A stretch of 64,000 nt of DNA, from positions 5,208,001-5,272,000 of the forward strand of contig NZ_CP108414.1 of the NCBI RefSeq assembly GCF_035978755.1, read 5' to 3'. Origin of the DNA: Streptomyces sp. NBC_01298. GTDB lineage: Bacteria; Actinomycetota; Actinomycetes; Streptomycetales; Streptomycetaceae. Each line of letters opens with the position of its first letter. The first letter of the stretch is position 1. Positions 7,064 to 15,223 of the stretch are shown here, in pieces. The position numbers and the translations under genes were made by a program. Under the pieces are notes generated by a model. It saw only the letters and a list, made by a program, of their open reading frames with translations, searched no databases and was not told where the DNA came from.

Positions 7064-8326
7064 ATGCGCTCCGCCGCCGCCCGCAAGAAGTCCGCGCTCG
7101 CCACCGCCGCCACCGCCCTGCTGGCCCTGGCCGCCCCGCTCCTCGCGAGCACCCCCGCCTCCGCCGCCTCCATCGCGACCTGGGACAAGGTCGCGCAGTG
7201 CGAGGCCTCCGGAAACTGGCAGATCATCAATTCGACCGGGCAGTACTTCGGCGGCCTCCAGATATCGATGCCGACCTGGCGCGCGTACGGCGGCACCCAG
7301 TACGCCGACCGGGCGGACCACGCCACCAAGCAGCAGCAGATCCTGATCGGCGAGAAGATCCTGGCGGGGCAGGGCCAGGGCGCCTGGCCCAACTGCGGTC
7401 CCAAGTACAACCTCGGCGCCGACCACGCGGACCCGTACCCCAACGCCCCGACCTACCCGGCCCCCTCCTCCCTGGCCAGCGGCACCCTGGTGAAGTCGCC
7501 GAACGGCCCGGACGTACGGGTGATGATCGCCGGGGCCGGTGTCCCGGTGGCCGGCTCGGACGTCACCCCGGACAAGTACGACCTGGGCAAGGTCGTGGTC
7601 ATCGACCCCAACGCGTTCAACGGGCTGCCCAGCGCCCCGCCCGCCGGCACCGTGGTCCACGACCAGGCCGGCGGCGCCAACCGGTACGTGATCATCGACG
7701 GTGCCGCGCTGCCGATCTCCGCGTCGGACTGGACCGAGGACGGCTACAACCTCCGCGCCGACTACGGCCTGCCGACCGCCTGGCTGCAGGCCGCGGCGCA
7801 GCGGACCGTGTCGACCGGCCGCGTGGTGATGGACCAGACCGGCAACGACCCGTCCCGCTACGTGGTCGTCAACGGTGCGGCGCTGCACATCTCGGGTGCC
7901 GAGTGGACCGCCAACGGGTACAACCAGCAGGCCCTGATGGGCGTTCCCACCGACTGGCTGGCCGCCGCGGCGACCCGGCAGATGCCCAACGGCTCCATCG
8001 TCAAGGAGGTCTCGGGCGCCAACGCCACCGTCTACGTGATGGCCGGCGGCGTGGCGGTCCCCCTGACCAACGCCGACTTCACCGGCTTCGGCTACGACAA
8101 GAGCCCGCTGCTCGGCACTCCCGGCGAATGGCTGGCCTCGGCCGCCGCCAAGGCGGCCCCCGCCAACGGCACGATGGTCAAGTCGCTGAACGACCCCACC
8201 GTCTGGGAGATCGTGAACGGCAAGAAGCGCGGGATGGCGGGCTCGGAGTTCGGTGCCGGCAAGCGCAGCTTCGACGACGTGGTCGGTGTCGGCAGCGCCT
8301 TCGTCGCGAAGTTCCCGACCGCCTGA
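7064..8326 (+). CDS. Secreted resuscitation-promoting factor-like transglycosylase with five C-terminal repeats
   Basis: This 420-residue exported protein has a signal peptide to about residue 35 (STPASAA). An Rpf-type lytic transglycosylase domain occupies about residues 38-115, with WDKVAQCEASGNW carrying the catalytic Glu47. Cys46 and Cys111 are placed for the family disulphide. Rpf enzymes cleave glycan strands and promote spore germination or exit from dormancy. The remainder is five copies of the same ~56-residue repeat found in the CHAP protein upstream; the copy corresponding to CHAP repeat 4 is lacking. The two genes appear to have exchanged their 3' ends recently. The ATG at 7064 is preceded by CGAGGGAAT. 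Confidence 0.9.
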   Translation: MRSAAARKKSALATAATALLALAAPLLASTPASAASIATWDKVAQCEASGNWQIINSTGQYFGGLQISMPTWRAYGGTQYADRADHATKQQQILIGEKILAGQGQGAWPNCGPKYNLGADHADPYPNAPTYPAPSSLASGTLVKSPNGPDVRVMIAGAGVPVAGSDVTPDKYDLGKVVVIDPNAFNGLPSAPPAGTVVHDQAGGANRYVIIDGAALPISASDWTEDGYNLRADYGLPTAWLQAAAQRTVSTGRVVMDQTGNDPSRYVVVNGAALHISGAEWTANGYNQQALMGVPTDWLAAAATRQMPNGSIVKEVSGANATVYVMAGGVAVPLTNADFTGFGYDKSPLLGTPGEWLASAAAKAAPANGTMVKSLNDPTVWEIVNGKKRGMAGSEFGAGKRSFDDVVGVGSAFVAKFPTA

Positions 8327-8350
8327 TCGGGGCGGGCGGCCGCGCGGGCG

Positions 8351-8404
8351 AACGGGCCGTGGTTCTCTGCCCCCGGGGGGGGGAGCGGAGGGCCACGGCC
8401 CGTT
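8351..8404. terminator. Bidirectional terminator between convergent genes
   Basis: A 12-bp perfect stem (AACGGGCCGTGG / CCACGGCCCGTT) has a long G/C-rich loop. It sits between the Rpf gene (plus) and the ABC permease gene (minus), which converge here. Confidence 0.8.
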
Positions 8405-8438
8405 CGGTCGTGCGCCGGTACGAGGCCGGCCGGCCGGG

Positions 8439-10097
8439 TCAGCCCTTGCTGACCGCCACCAGGATCTCGGGGAGCCTGCGCACCACCGCCGGGGCCGCGA
8501 GGCGCATCCCGGCCCAGGTGGCCAGCGCGCCCCAGGCCAGCCCCAGGGGGAGCAGGATCCAGGTCAGGGACTGCTGGTCGGTGGCGCTGAAGTAGACGGC
8601 CAGGGCGATCAGCGGGGAGCTGACCAGGGCCGAGGAGAGCAGGCCGCCGAGGAGGGCCGCCCACGCCAGGGCGCCCTGGCCCGGGGCGACGCTCTTGAAG
8701 GCGCCGTCGGTCGGGATCGAGTACGGGAGATGGGCGGACGCCAGGGCTCCCGTGCCCAGCATCGAGCCGAGCAGGGCCAGGGCCAGGCCCAGGGCGCCGG
8801 GCAGGCCGGCCCAGTTGCCGAGCAGGCCGGCCGTGACCGTCGCGACCACCACCGTGAAGGGCACGGTGACCAGCGCGAGGGCCAGGGCGCGGGCGCGCAG
8901 TTCCACGTAGGCGTCCCGGGTGCTCGAAATGGTCTGCGCGACCATCCAGAACGCCGAGGTGTCCTGCCCGAACTGGTTGTACATCTGCATGCCGAGCATG
9001 CCCGAGGCGAAGCAGGCCAGGTACACCGAGCCGGCGCCCTGGACGGCGTTGACGACCGGGATGATCAGGCCGAGCGCCAGGGCGGACACCCACGCCGACT
9101 TGGTCTTCGGGTCGCGCACCATGTAGCGCAGCACGCGCTGGGCGGCGGCGCCCGTACGGTCGTCCGGCAGGAGCGAACGGCCGCGGCCGGTCGCGTCGTT
9201 CGCCGGCTTCTTCTTCTCCTTGGCGGCCGCGATCGTCGAACCGTCCGGGGTGACCATCAGCTTGGTCAGGCTGCGTTCCCAGAACCAGAGCAGCAGGCCG
9301 AGGGCCGCGACCGTGATGAGGAGCTGGGCGGCGGCGATCCCGTACGAGCCCTCGCTCGCGGAGTCCACCATCCCGAGGGCCGTCGCGGGCGGCAGCCAGC
9401 GCACGATCTCCCCGGCCGGCTCGAGCCGCTCCAGGCCGCCGGTCTGGAACAGCCGCTGGGCGGCGAAGTTCGCCGCCTGCGCGCCGATCGCGATCAGCAG
9501 GCCGCTGAGCAGCGCGAGGTCCCGCCCCTTGCGGCTGGTCAGCAGCCGGACGTTGGCGGTGGCCACGGCCCGGGCCAGCGTGACGCAGCCGACCAGCAGC
9601 AGCGGCACGGCCAGTACGGCCGCCACCACGCCCGCCGCGCCCCGGGCGACGGCGATCACCGAGCCGACGGCCAGGCACAGCGTGAACAGCGGCCCGATGC
9701 CGACGAGTGAGGCGGCCAGCATGGCCCGTACGAGCGGCCGCGGCCGCAGCGGCAGCATGACCAGCCGGGTCGGGTCGAGCGTCTCGTCGCCGGTGGCGAA
9801 GAACAGCGGGACGAACGTCCAGCAGAGGGCCGTGATCGCCGCCAGCAGGACGACGACCGAGCCGGCGTGCGCGTTGCCGCGCAGCACGACGAGGCCGAGC
9901 ATGGCGAAGAAGGCGATGACGAGCGCGAAGGCGAGGGCGCCGAAGTAGGCGGCCTTGCGCGTCGAGGAGCCCTTGAGCCCGTTGCGCAGCAGCGACAGCT
10001 TCAGGCGGACGAAGATCGGGGTGATGTCGGCGGGCGCGGCGGGCGCGGTGGCCGGGGCGGTCGGGGTGGACGTGGTGGACGTGGCGGACGTGCTCAT
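8439..10097 (-). CDS. ABC-2-type membrane protein (transporter permease)
   Basis: This 552-residue polytopic membrane protein has about a dozen hydrophobic segments, such as AAYFGALAFALVIAFFAMLG and LSGLLIAIGAQAANF, after an Ala/Pro/Thr-rich N-terminus. A basic cytoplasmic loop (AAAKEKKKPAND) lies near the middle. It overlaps the upstream ATPase gene by four bases (ATGA), so the two are translationally coupled and surely form one transporter. This is the usual two-gene arrangement of ABC exporters. The substrate cannot be told from the sequence; antibiotic, lipid or peptide efflux are all possible. Confidence 0.85.
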   Translation of the reverse strand: MSTSATSTTSTPTAPATAPAAPADITPIFVRLKLSLLRNGLKGSSTRKAAYFGALAFALVIAFFAMLGLVVLRGNAHAGSVVVLLAAITALCWTFVPLFFATGDETLDPTRLVMLPLRPRPLVRAMLAASLVGIGPLFTLCLAVGSVIAVARGAAGVVAAVLAVPLLLVGCVTLARAVATANVRLLTSRKGRDLALLSGLLIAIGAQAANFAAQRLFQTGGLERLEPAGEIVRWLPPATALGMVDSASEGSYGIAAAQLLITVAALGLLLWFWERSLTKLMVTPDGSTIAAAKEKKKPANDATGRGRSLLPDDRTGAAAQRVLRYMVRDPKTKSAWVSALALGLIIPVVNAVQGAGSVYLACFASGMLGMQMYNQFGQDTSAFWMVAQTISSTRDAYVELRARALALALVTVPFTVVVATVTAGLLGNWAGLPGALGLALALLGSMLGTGALASAHLPYSIPTDGAFKSVAPGQGALAWAALLGGLLSSALVSSPLIALAVYFSATDQQSLTWILLPLGLAWGALATWAGMRLAAPAVVRRLPEILVAVSKG

Positions 10098-10969
10098 CGG
10101 ACGCCCGCCCCGCTGCCCGCCCCGTTGCCCGTGGATCCGCCGCCGAGCCAGTCCAGGGACTCGCCCGTGGCCCGGCCCTGCGCCCCGACCAGCTCCAGGA
10201 ACGCGGACTGCAACGAGGGTGCGTCGCCCCGTACGTCGGCCAGCGGCCCCGCGGCCCGGATCCGGCCGGCGGCCATGACGGCGACCCAGTCGCACAGCGA
10301 CTCGACGAGCTCCATGACGTGGGAGGAGAAGACGACCGTGGCTCCGGAGGCGGTGTAACGTTCCAGCACTCCGCGGATGGTCTGCGCCGACACCGGGTCC
10401 ACGCCCTCGAACGGCTCGTCCAGGAACAGCACTTCGGGGTTGTGGAGCAGCGCGGCCGCCAGGCCGATCTTCTTCCGCATGCCGGTCGAGTAGTCGACGA
10501 TCAGCTTGTGCTGCGAACCGGCCAGGTCGAGGATGTCCAGCAGCTGCGTGGCCCGGCTGTCCGTCTCCCGGCCCGGCAGCCCCCGCATCCGGCCCATGTA
10601 GCCGAGCAGTTCGCGCCCGGAGAGCCGCTCGAAGAGCCGCAGTCCCTCCGGCAGCACGCCGATCCGGGACTTCACCTTCACCGGGTCCGCCCACACGTCG
10701 TGCCCGGCGACGATCACCCGGCCCATGTCCGGGCGCAGCAGACCGGTGATCATCGACAGCGTCGTCGTCTTGCCCGCGCCGTTCGGCCCCACCAGGCCGA
10801 CGAACTGCCCGGCGGGCAGCTCCAGATCGATCCCGGACACGGCCACCTGCTCGCCGAACCGCTTCCACAAACCCTCGACCCGCACAGCGGGTGCGGCGGA
10901 CGGTGCGGATCGCGCACCGCCGCCCGTTCCGTCTGTCGCCCCGCCCGTCGCAACGCCCTGGTCCGGCAT
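10094..10969 (-). CDS. ABC transporter ATP-binding protein
   Basis: This 291-residue ATPase has Walker A GPNGAGKT (61-68), the ABC signature in a YSTGMRKK form (160-167), Walker B LFLDEP (181-186) and an H-loop in FSSHVMEL. The N-terminal 28 residues are Gly/Ala-rich and probably disordered. The C-terminal tail after about residue 260 is Gly-rich. It energises transport through the coupled permease encoded at 8439-10097. A GAGAGGCAGG lies just before the ATG. The STGM variant of the signature is common in drug and lipid exporter ATPases, but no substrate can be assigned. Confidence 0.92.
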   Translation of the reverse strand: MPDQGVATGGATDGTGGGARSAPSAAPAVRVEGLWKRFGEQVAVSGIDLELPAGQFVGLVGPNGAGKTTTLSMITGLLRPDMGRVIVAGHDVWADPVKVKSRIGVLPEGLRLFERLSGRELLGYMGRMRGLPGRETDSRATQLLDILDLAGSQHKLIVDYSTGMRKKIGLAAALLHNPEVLFLDEPFEGVDPVSAQTIRGVLERYTASGATVVFSSHVMELVESLCDWVAVMAAGRIRAAGPLADVRGDAPSLQSAFLELVGAQGRATGESLDWLGGGSTGNGAGSGAGVR

Positions 10970-11080
10970 GCGCCTGCCTCTCGTTCTGTTCCCCGTGTCC
11001 TGCTTTTCTCACCATAGGAGGAGGGGGAGAGGCGGAGCAGTTACTTATGTCATGAGTTTCCCCACGGGCATGTCCGCTGG

Positions 11081-11761
11081 TCAGGCCCCGCGCCGGGCCC
11101 GTTCCGCCGCCGCCTCGCGTCCGCACGCGTAGGCCAGGGCGTCGATCAGCTCCTCCACGTCCGGCAGCCACCGGTTCGCGGCCGTCGGGGGCTGCGCCCA
11201 CTGCACCGAGCCGCGTCCGCCGATCCGGGTCGGCGGGGCGGGGACGTACTCGCCCTCACCGCGTGCGACCAGATCGAGCTGGGCCGGCTGCCAGCCGATC
11301 TTGCGCAGCAGATCGGGCACCTTGGCCCCGGCGCCGGGCAGGACGAAGAACAGCATCCGCCCCGCCGGGTTGGCGATCACCGGTCCGAGGGTGCGCTGCA
11401 TGCGCTGGAGCCGGGCCAGTGCCAGGAAGCCGGCGGCGTCCGGGACGTCGAGGGCGTCGAAGGTCCGGCCGGTGGGCAGCAGGATGGCGGCCTTCGGGTT
11501 CTTCCCCCAGAGCCGCCTGACCTGCACGGCGCTGCCCGAGGCCTGCGAGGCCCAGTCCTTCCCCGCCGCGTGCGCGCCGGGCGCCGGGCACTCCGGTGCC
11601 CCGCACGAGCACCGCTCGCGCCCGTCGCCGGACTCCAGCCAGGTGCCGGCGAAGACATCCCAGTGCCGTTCTTCCGTGTACCGCACGGCATGGTCCAGCA
11701 GCGGCTCACTGCGCTGGAGGGGGATGGGCGCGGTCTCCGTGACTCCGATGGTCTCTTCCAC
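11081..11761 (-). CDS. Bifunctional DNA primase/polymerase (PrimPol) N-terminal-domain protein
   Basis: This 226-residue protein matches the Prim-Pol domain family as found alone in Streptomyces chromosomes: HAVRYTEERHWDVFAGTWLE, then a Cys cluster CSCGAPEC, HAAGKDWASQA, and LLPTGRTFDALDVP, the last resembling the family's catalytic-region pattern. Whether it makes primers is doubtful because no helicase domain follows. The conserved start is taken as the GTG at 11761 (EETIGVTE follows). An in-frame GTG at 11785 would add eight residues. It is divergent from the TPR regulator at 11981, with 219 bp between them. Confidence 0.75.
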   Translation of the reverse strand: MEETIGVTETAPIPLQRSEPLLDHAVRYTEERHWDVFAGTWLESGDGRERCSCGAPECPAPGAHAAGKDWASQASGSAVQVRRLWGKNPKAAILLPTGRTFDALDVPDAAGFLALARLQRMQRTLGPVIANPAGRMLFFVLPGAGAKVPDLLRKIGWQPAQLDLVARGEGEYVPAPPTRIGGRGSVQWAQPPTAANRWLPDVEELIDALAYACGREAAAERARRGA

Positions 11762-11940
11762 GTGCAACACAACTCTTGCGGTCACCGGGGGTTACGGGCG
11801 TAAACCGGCCGGGCTCGGGAGCATCGATCCTGCATGCGGGGCGCATCGGTGCATCGCGGGGGGCGCGTAGGAGGCCGGGGCGCCGGAGGTGGGTAACGAC
11901 AGGACGCAATGGGGAAGATTCCCCGCACATCAGGCGGGAA

Positions 11941-11960
11941 GTGATCATTCGAACGATCAC
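11941..11960. promoter_or_regulatory. 20-bp palindromic operator candidate
   Basis: GTGATCATTCGAACGATCAC is self-complementary except at one symmetric pair. It lies 20 bp before the ATG at 11981 and within the divergent promoter region. It is a strong candidate site for a dimeric regulator, perhaps the product of the adjacent gene. No consensus is recognised. Confidence 0.55.
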
Positions 11961-11980
11961 CCGCGTCTCTGGGGGTTTTC

Positions 11981-13360
11981 ATGGCAGCCAGGCCTCTCGT
12001 CGCCCGCCAGCCGAACGAACGGCTGCAGGCGCTCATCCAGGAAGCCGGGTGCTCCAATGCCGGGCTCGCCCGGCGCGTCAACATGTGCGGGGCCGAGCAC
12101 GGTCTCGACCTCCGCTACGACAAGACCTCCGTGGCCCGCTGGCTGCGCGGGCAGCAGCCGCGCGGCCGGGCTCCGGGGATCATCGCCGAGGCACTGGGCC
12201 GCAAGCTCGGCCGGACCGTCACCATCGACGAGATCGGCATGGCCAACGGCAAGAACCTCGCCTCGGGCGTCGGCCTGCAGTTCTCCCCGACCGTCATCGG
12301 CGCGATCGAGCAGGTCAGCGAGTTGTGGCGGAGCGACGTGGGCCGGCGCGACTTCCTGTCGGGGTCGAGCGTGGCCTCTTCGGCGCTGGTCGAGCCGAGC
12401 CGCGACTGGCTCATCACCGGGGCCGACGCGCAGGTCGCGCGCAGCGGCGGCTCCCGGGTGGGGATGTCGGACGTGGAGGCGGTACGGGCCACCACGCAGG
12501 CGCTGAAGGACCTCGACCACCGCTTCGGCAGCGGGCACGTGCGCCCGGTGGTCGTGCACTACCTCAACTCGGTGGTCTCCGGCCTGATCGGCGGCTCGTA
12601 CCGGGAGCCGGTGGGCCGGGCCCTGTTCGCGGCGGTCGCCCGACTCACCGAGCTGGCGGGCTACATGGCGGTGGACACCGGCCAGCCGGGCCTGGCCCAG
12701 CGCTACTACATCCAGGCCCTACGGCTCGCGCAGGCGGCCGGCGACCGGGCGTACGGGGGCTACGTGCTGGCGGCGTCCATGAGCCACCTCGCGGCGGAAC
12801 TGGGCAACCCGAGGGAGATCGCGCAGCTGGCCAGAGCGGCGCAGGAGGGCACCCGGGGCCAGGTCACCCCCCGGGTGGAGGCGATGTTCTACGCGGCGGA
12901 GGCGCGCGGGCACGCGCTCCTCGGCGACGCGCGGTCGACGACGGTGCTGTCCTCGCGGGCGCTCACGGCGCTGGAGCGGGCGGAGCCGGAGTCGGGGGAC
13001 GACCCGGAGTGGATCCGCCACTTCGACCAGGCCTACCTCGCGGACGAACTGGCGCACTGCCACCGGGACCTGGGCCAGGCCGACGCGGCGGCACGGCGCG
13101 CCGAGGAGTCCTTGCGGGACCTCCCGGCGGGCAAGGCGCGGCGCCGGGCGATCGGCCTGCTCCTGCTGGCGGCGGCGCGGGTGCAGCAGCGCGAGGTGGA
13201 GGCCGCCTGCCAGACGGCCACGCAGGCGGCGGAGCTCCTGTCGGGCCTGCGCTCGCACCGCGGGACGGCGTACCTGGAGGACTTCCGCACCCGCCTGGAC
13301 CCGTACCGGGAGGAACCGGCGGCCCGGGAGTTCACCGCACGCCTGGAGCCGGTCGGCTGA
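11981..13360 (+). CDS. NsdA-like regulator: helix-turn-helix plus TPR domain
   Basis: This 459-residue protein has an N-terminal DNA-binding-like region (about 8-85) with LARRVNMCG and YDKTSVARWLRGQQPRG. A long alpha-helical TPR-like region (about 150-440) includes GLAQRYYIQALRLAQAAGDR. This arrangement is shared with the NsdA/NsdB group of Streptomyces regulators, which affect sporulation and antibiotic production; orthology to either is not claimed. The ATG at 11981 is preceded by GGGGG. A near-perfect 20-bp palindrome lies in its promoter. Its 3' third is overlapped on the other strand by a truncated secretory gene remnant. Confidence 0.75.
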   Translation: MAARPLVARQPNERLQALIQEAGCSNAGLARRVNMCGAEHGLDLRYDKTSVARWLRGQQPRGRAPGIIAEALGRKLGRTVTIDEIGMANGKNLASGVGLQFSPTVIGAIEQVSELWRSDVGRRDFLSGSSVASSALVEPSRDWLITGADAQVARSGGSRVGMSDVEAVRATTQALKDLDHRFGSGHVRPVVVHYLNSVVSGLIGGSYREPVGRALFAAVARLTELAGYMAVDTGQPGLAQRYYIQALRLAQAAGDRAYGGYVLAASMSHLAAELGNPREIAQLARAAQEGTRGQVTPRVEAMFYAAEARGHALLGDARSTTVLSSRALTALERAEPESGDDPEWIRHFDQAYLADELAHCHRDLGQADAAARRAEESLRDLPAGKARRRAIGLLLLAAARVQQREVEAACQTATQAAELLSGLRSHRGTAYLEDFRTRLDPYREEPAAREFTARLEPVG

Positions 13361-13551
13361 CCCGGCCGCCCGGGGATTGCGGGCGGCGGGCCGGCCGGTG
13401 CGGCCGGGTCGGCCGGTGACTTCGAGGCGGAACTGAGTGCCGGTCGTGGCCAGGTGGCGGCCGCGCTCGCGGCGGGAGCCACCAGCGCCCCCGCGGCCGT
13501 GAGCACGACCGCCGTGCCGACGGCCGTCATGGTCCTCCTGAAGCTGTTCAC
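13033..13551 (-). pseudogene. Truncated or decayed secreted-protein gene (signal peptide only)
   Basis: The minus strand has two good starts, GTG 13551 (preceded by GGGGGACG) and ATG 13530 (preceded by AGGAGG). They lead into a clear signal peptide: MTAVGTAVVLTAAGALVAPA, then ASAAATW. After about 45 residues the frame runs into the antisense of the TPR regulator gene, where the sequence is Arg/Ser/Ala-rich like any shadow frame. I infer that only the 5' end of a secreted-protein gene survives, possibly with a frameshift after ASAAATW. A real secreted peptide of about 100 residues cannot be excluded. Confidence 0.4.
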
Positions 13552-13765
13552 CGGTCGTCCCCCGTGCGTCCATGTGATCTTCCGCCGGGTTGGACGACGG
13601 GTCCGCCCCGGGGGTTGTACGGACCACCGCATTTCCCCGCCGATGCCGGGCACCCGGCGCCCGGCCCGGCTCCCGGGGGCGAGGCCGACACTGGCAATCT
13701 CGGCGGGGAACGGTAGCGTGAGCCGACGGTTCCGTAGACGCGGACAGGTTGGAGAGGGAGTTCCG

Positions 13766-15157
13766 GTGACGGAGAGCGGACAGGGCGGCAGCCCCCAGGG
13801 CGGCGAGCCGTGGGGCCCGTACGTACCCGCACAGCCGCCGACGCAGCCGCCCGCGCAGCCCGGCGGGGAGCCGGAGTACCTGCAAGGCCAGCCGCCGTAC
13901 GGTCAGCCCTCCTACGGCTACCCCGCACCCGACGGCCCCGATTACGGCTACGGCTACCCGCAGGGCCACGTGGTCGGCCCCGGCTACGAGGGCCCCGGCG
14001 ACCCGCACGGCTACGGCTACCCGCCGCTGCCGGAGGCGGCCACCCAGTACATTCCGCCGGTGCCCGCCGCCCCCGCGCACGAGGAGGCGGCGACGCAGTA
14101 CATCGCGCCGATCCCCGCGGGGCCCGTGCACGGCGAGGCGGCCACGCAGTACATACCGCCGGTCCCGGCGGGCCCCGCGCACGGCGAGGCCGCCACCCAG
14201 TACATCGCCCCGATCCCCGCGGCCGCCTCCTACGACGAGGCCGCGACCCAGTACATCCCGCCGGTTCCGGCCGGTCCGGCCGATCCCGCCGCCGGGTTCG
14301 ACGGGCTGTTCCGGGGCGAGGAGTTGCAGCACACGGCGCAACTGCCGCCCGTCCAGGAGCCAGTGCTCCGCCGGCAGCCGCCGCAGCGCCCCCACCCGCA
14401 GCAGCAACAGCAGCAGCAACAGCAGTACGCGCCGCACCCGCAGCAGCAGTACGCGCAGCAGCAGTACGCCCCGCCGCAGCAGCAGTTCCAGCAGCAGCCG
14501 CCCTTCGCGGAGCCGCCCGCTCCCCGCAAGGTCTCGCCCGCGATCATCGCCGCCGTCGTCATCGGCCTGGCCGTCGTCGGGCTCGGGGTCGGTGCGCTGC
14601 TCAGCGACGGCAAGGCGCAGAACAACGACCCGGCCGCCGTGGCACCCGCCCCCACCCCCGGCAGCTCCGCCGCGGACGCCGGAGAGGTCCCGCTGGACCC
14701 CGCGCAGCCGCAGGCGGTCCAGCTCGACAAGCTCCTCGCGGACAGCAACGACAGCCGGGCCGCGGTGATCAAGGCCGTCGAGGACATCAAGACCTGCAGC
14801 AACCTGGACCAGGCGGCCACCGATCTGCGCGACGCGGCCCGGCAGCGCGACGAGCTGGTGTCCCGGCTCCAGGAGCTCAAGGTGGACGAGCTCCCGAACG
14901 ACAAGAAGCTGACCGCGGCCCTCACCAAGGCGTGGAAGTCCTCCGCCGAAGCCGACAACAGCTACGCGGACTGGGCGGACGACATCAAGTCCGACGGCGA
15001 CAAGTGCAAGGACGGCAAGGCCAGGACCACCGGCAACGCCTCGGACGGGAACAAGTCGAGCGGCGACGCCACCCGGGCCAAGGAGACCGCGTCCGGGCTG
15101 TGGAACACCATCGCCGGCAAGTACGGCCTCACCAAGCGGGACAAGAGCCAGCTCTAG
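13766..15157 (+). CDS. Single-pass membrane protein with Pro/Gln-rich repeat tail
   Basis: This 463-residue protein has an N-terminal ~240 residues of low complexity: Pro/Gly/Tyr-rich, then five copies of an 18-residue unit built on EAATQYIPPVPAGPAHG, then a Gln-rich tract encoded by CAG/CAA runs near 14398-14475. A hydrophobic helix follows (about 255-278, VSPAIIAAVVIGLAVVGLGV). The C-terminal ~170 residues form a charged helical domain (DLRDAARQRDELVSRLQELK). Orientation is probably N-in, with the helical domain outside. GTG 13766 is preceded by GGAGAGGGAG. No named domain is recognised; such tails are common in kinase-substrate and cell-division-associated proteins of actinobacteria, but that role is not shown here. 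Confidence 0.8.
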   Translation: MTESGQGGSPQGGEPWGPYVPAQPPTQPPAQPGGEPEYLQGQPPYGQPSYGYPAPDGPDYGYGYPQGHVVGPGYEGPGDPHGYGYPPLPEAATQYIPPVPAAPAHEEAATQYIAPIPAGPVHGEAATQYIPPVPAGPAHGEAATQYIAPIPAAASYDEAATQYIPPVPAGPADPAAGFDGLFRGEELQHTAQLPPVQEPVLRRQPPQRPHPQQQQQQQQQYAPHPQQQYAQQQYAPPQQQFQQQPPFAEPPAPRKVSPAIIAAVVIGLAVVGLGVGALLSDGKAQNNDPAAVAPAPTPGSSAADAGEVPLDPAQPQAVQLDKLLADSNDSRAAVIKAVEDIKTCSNLDQAATDLRDAARQRDELVSRLQELKVDELPNDKKLTAALTKAWKSSAEADNSYADWADDIKSDGDKCKDGKARTTGNASDGNKSSGDATRAKETASGLWNTIAGKYGLTKRDKSQL

Positions 15158-15175
15158 GGCGGGTCGCACCCCGTA

Positions 15176-15223
15176 GGCCCCCCGTGGGGCCCCCGGTAGG
15201 GCGCGCCCTACGAACGGGGGGCC
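15176..15223. terminator. Nested bidirectional terminator
   Basis: Outer arms GGCCCCCCGT (15176-15185) and ACGGGGGGCC (15214-15223) enclose the perfect 16-bp palindrome GTAGGGCGCGCCCTAC (15196-15211). The convergent genes ending at 15157 and 15208 both terminate here, and the stop codon of the minus gene lies within the inner palindrome. Confidence 0.8.

Noticed and set aside
5209..7443. 744-codon open frame on the minus strand
   Set aside because: It is antisense of the CHAP and Rpf genes, whose signal peptides and catalytic motifs are clear on the plus strand.
12719..15169. 816-codon open frame on the minus strand
   Set aside because: It lies opposite two well-supported genes; composition is Arg/Gly/Val shadow-like, with no domain or start signal.
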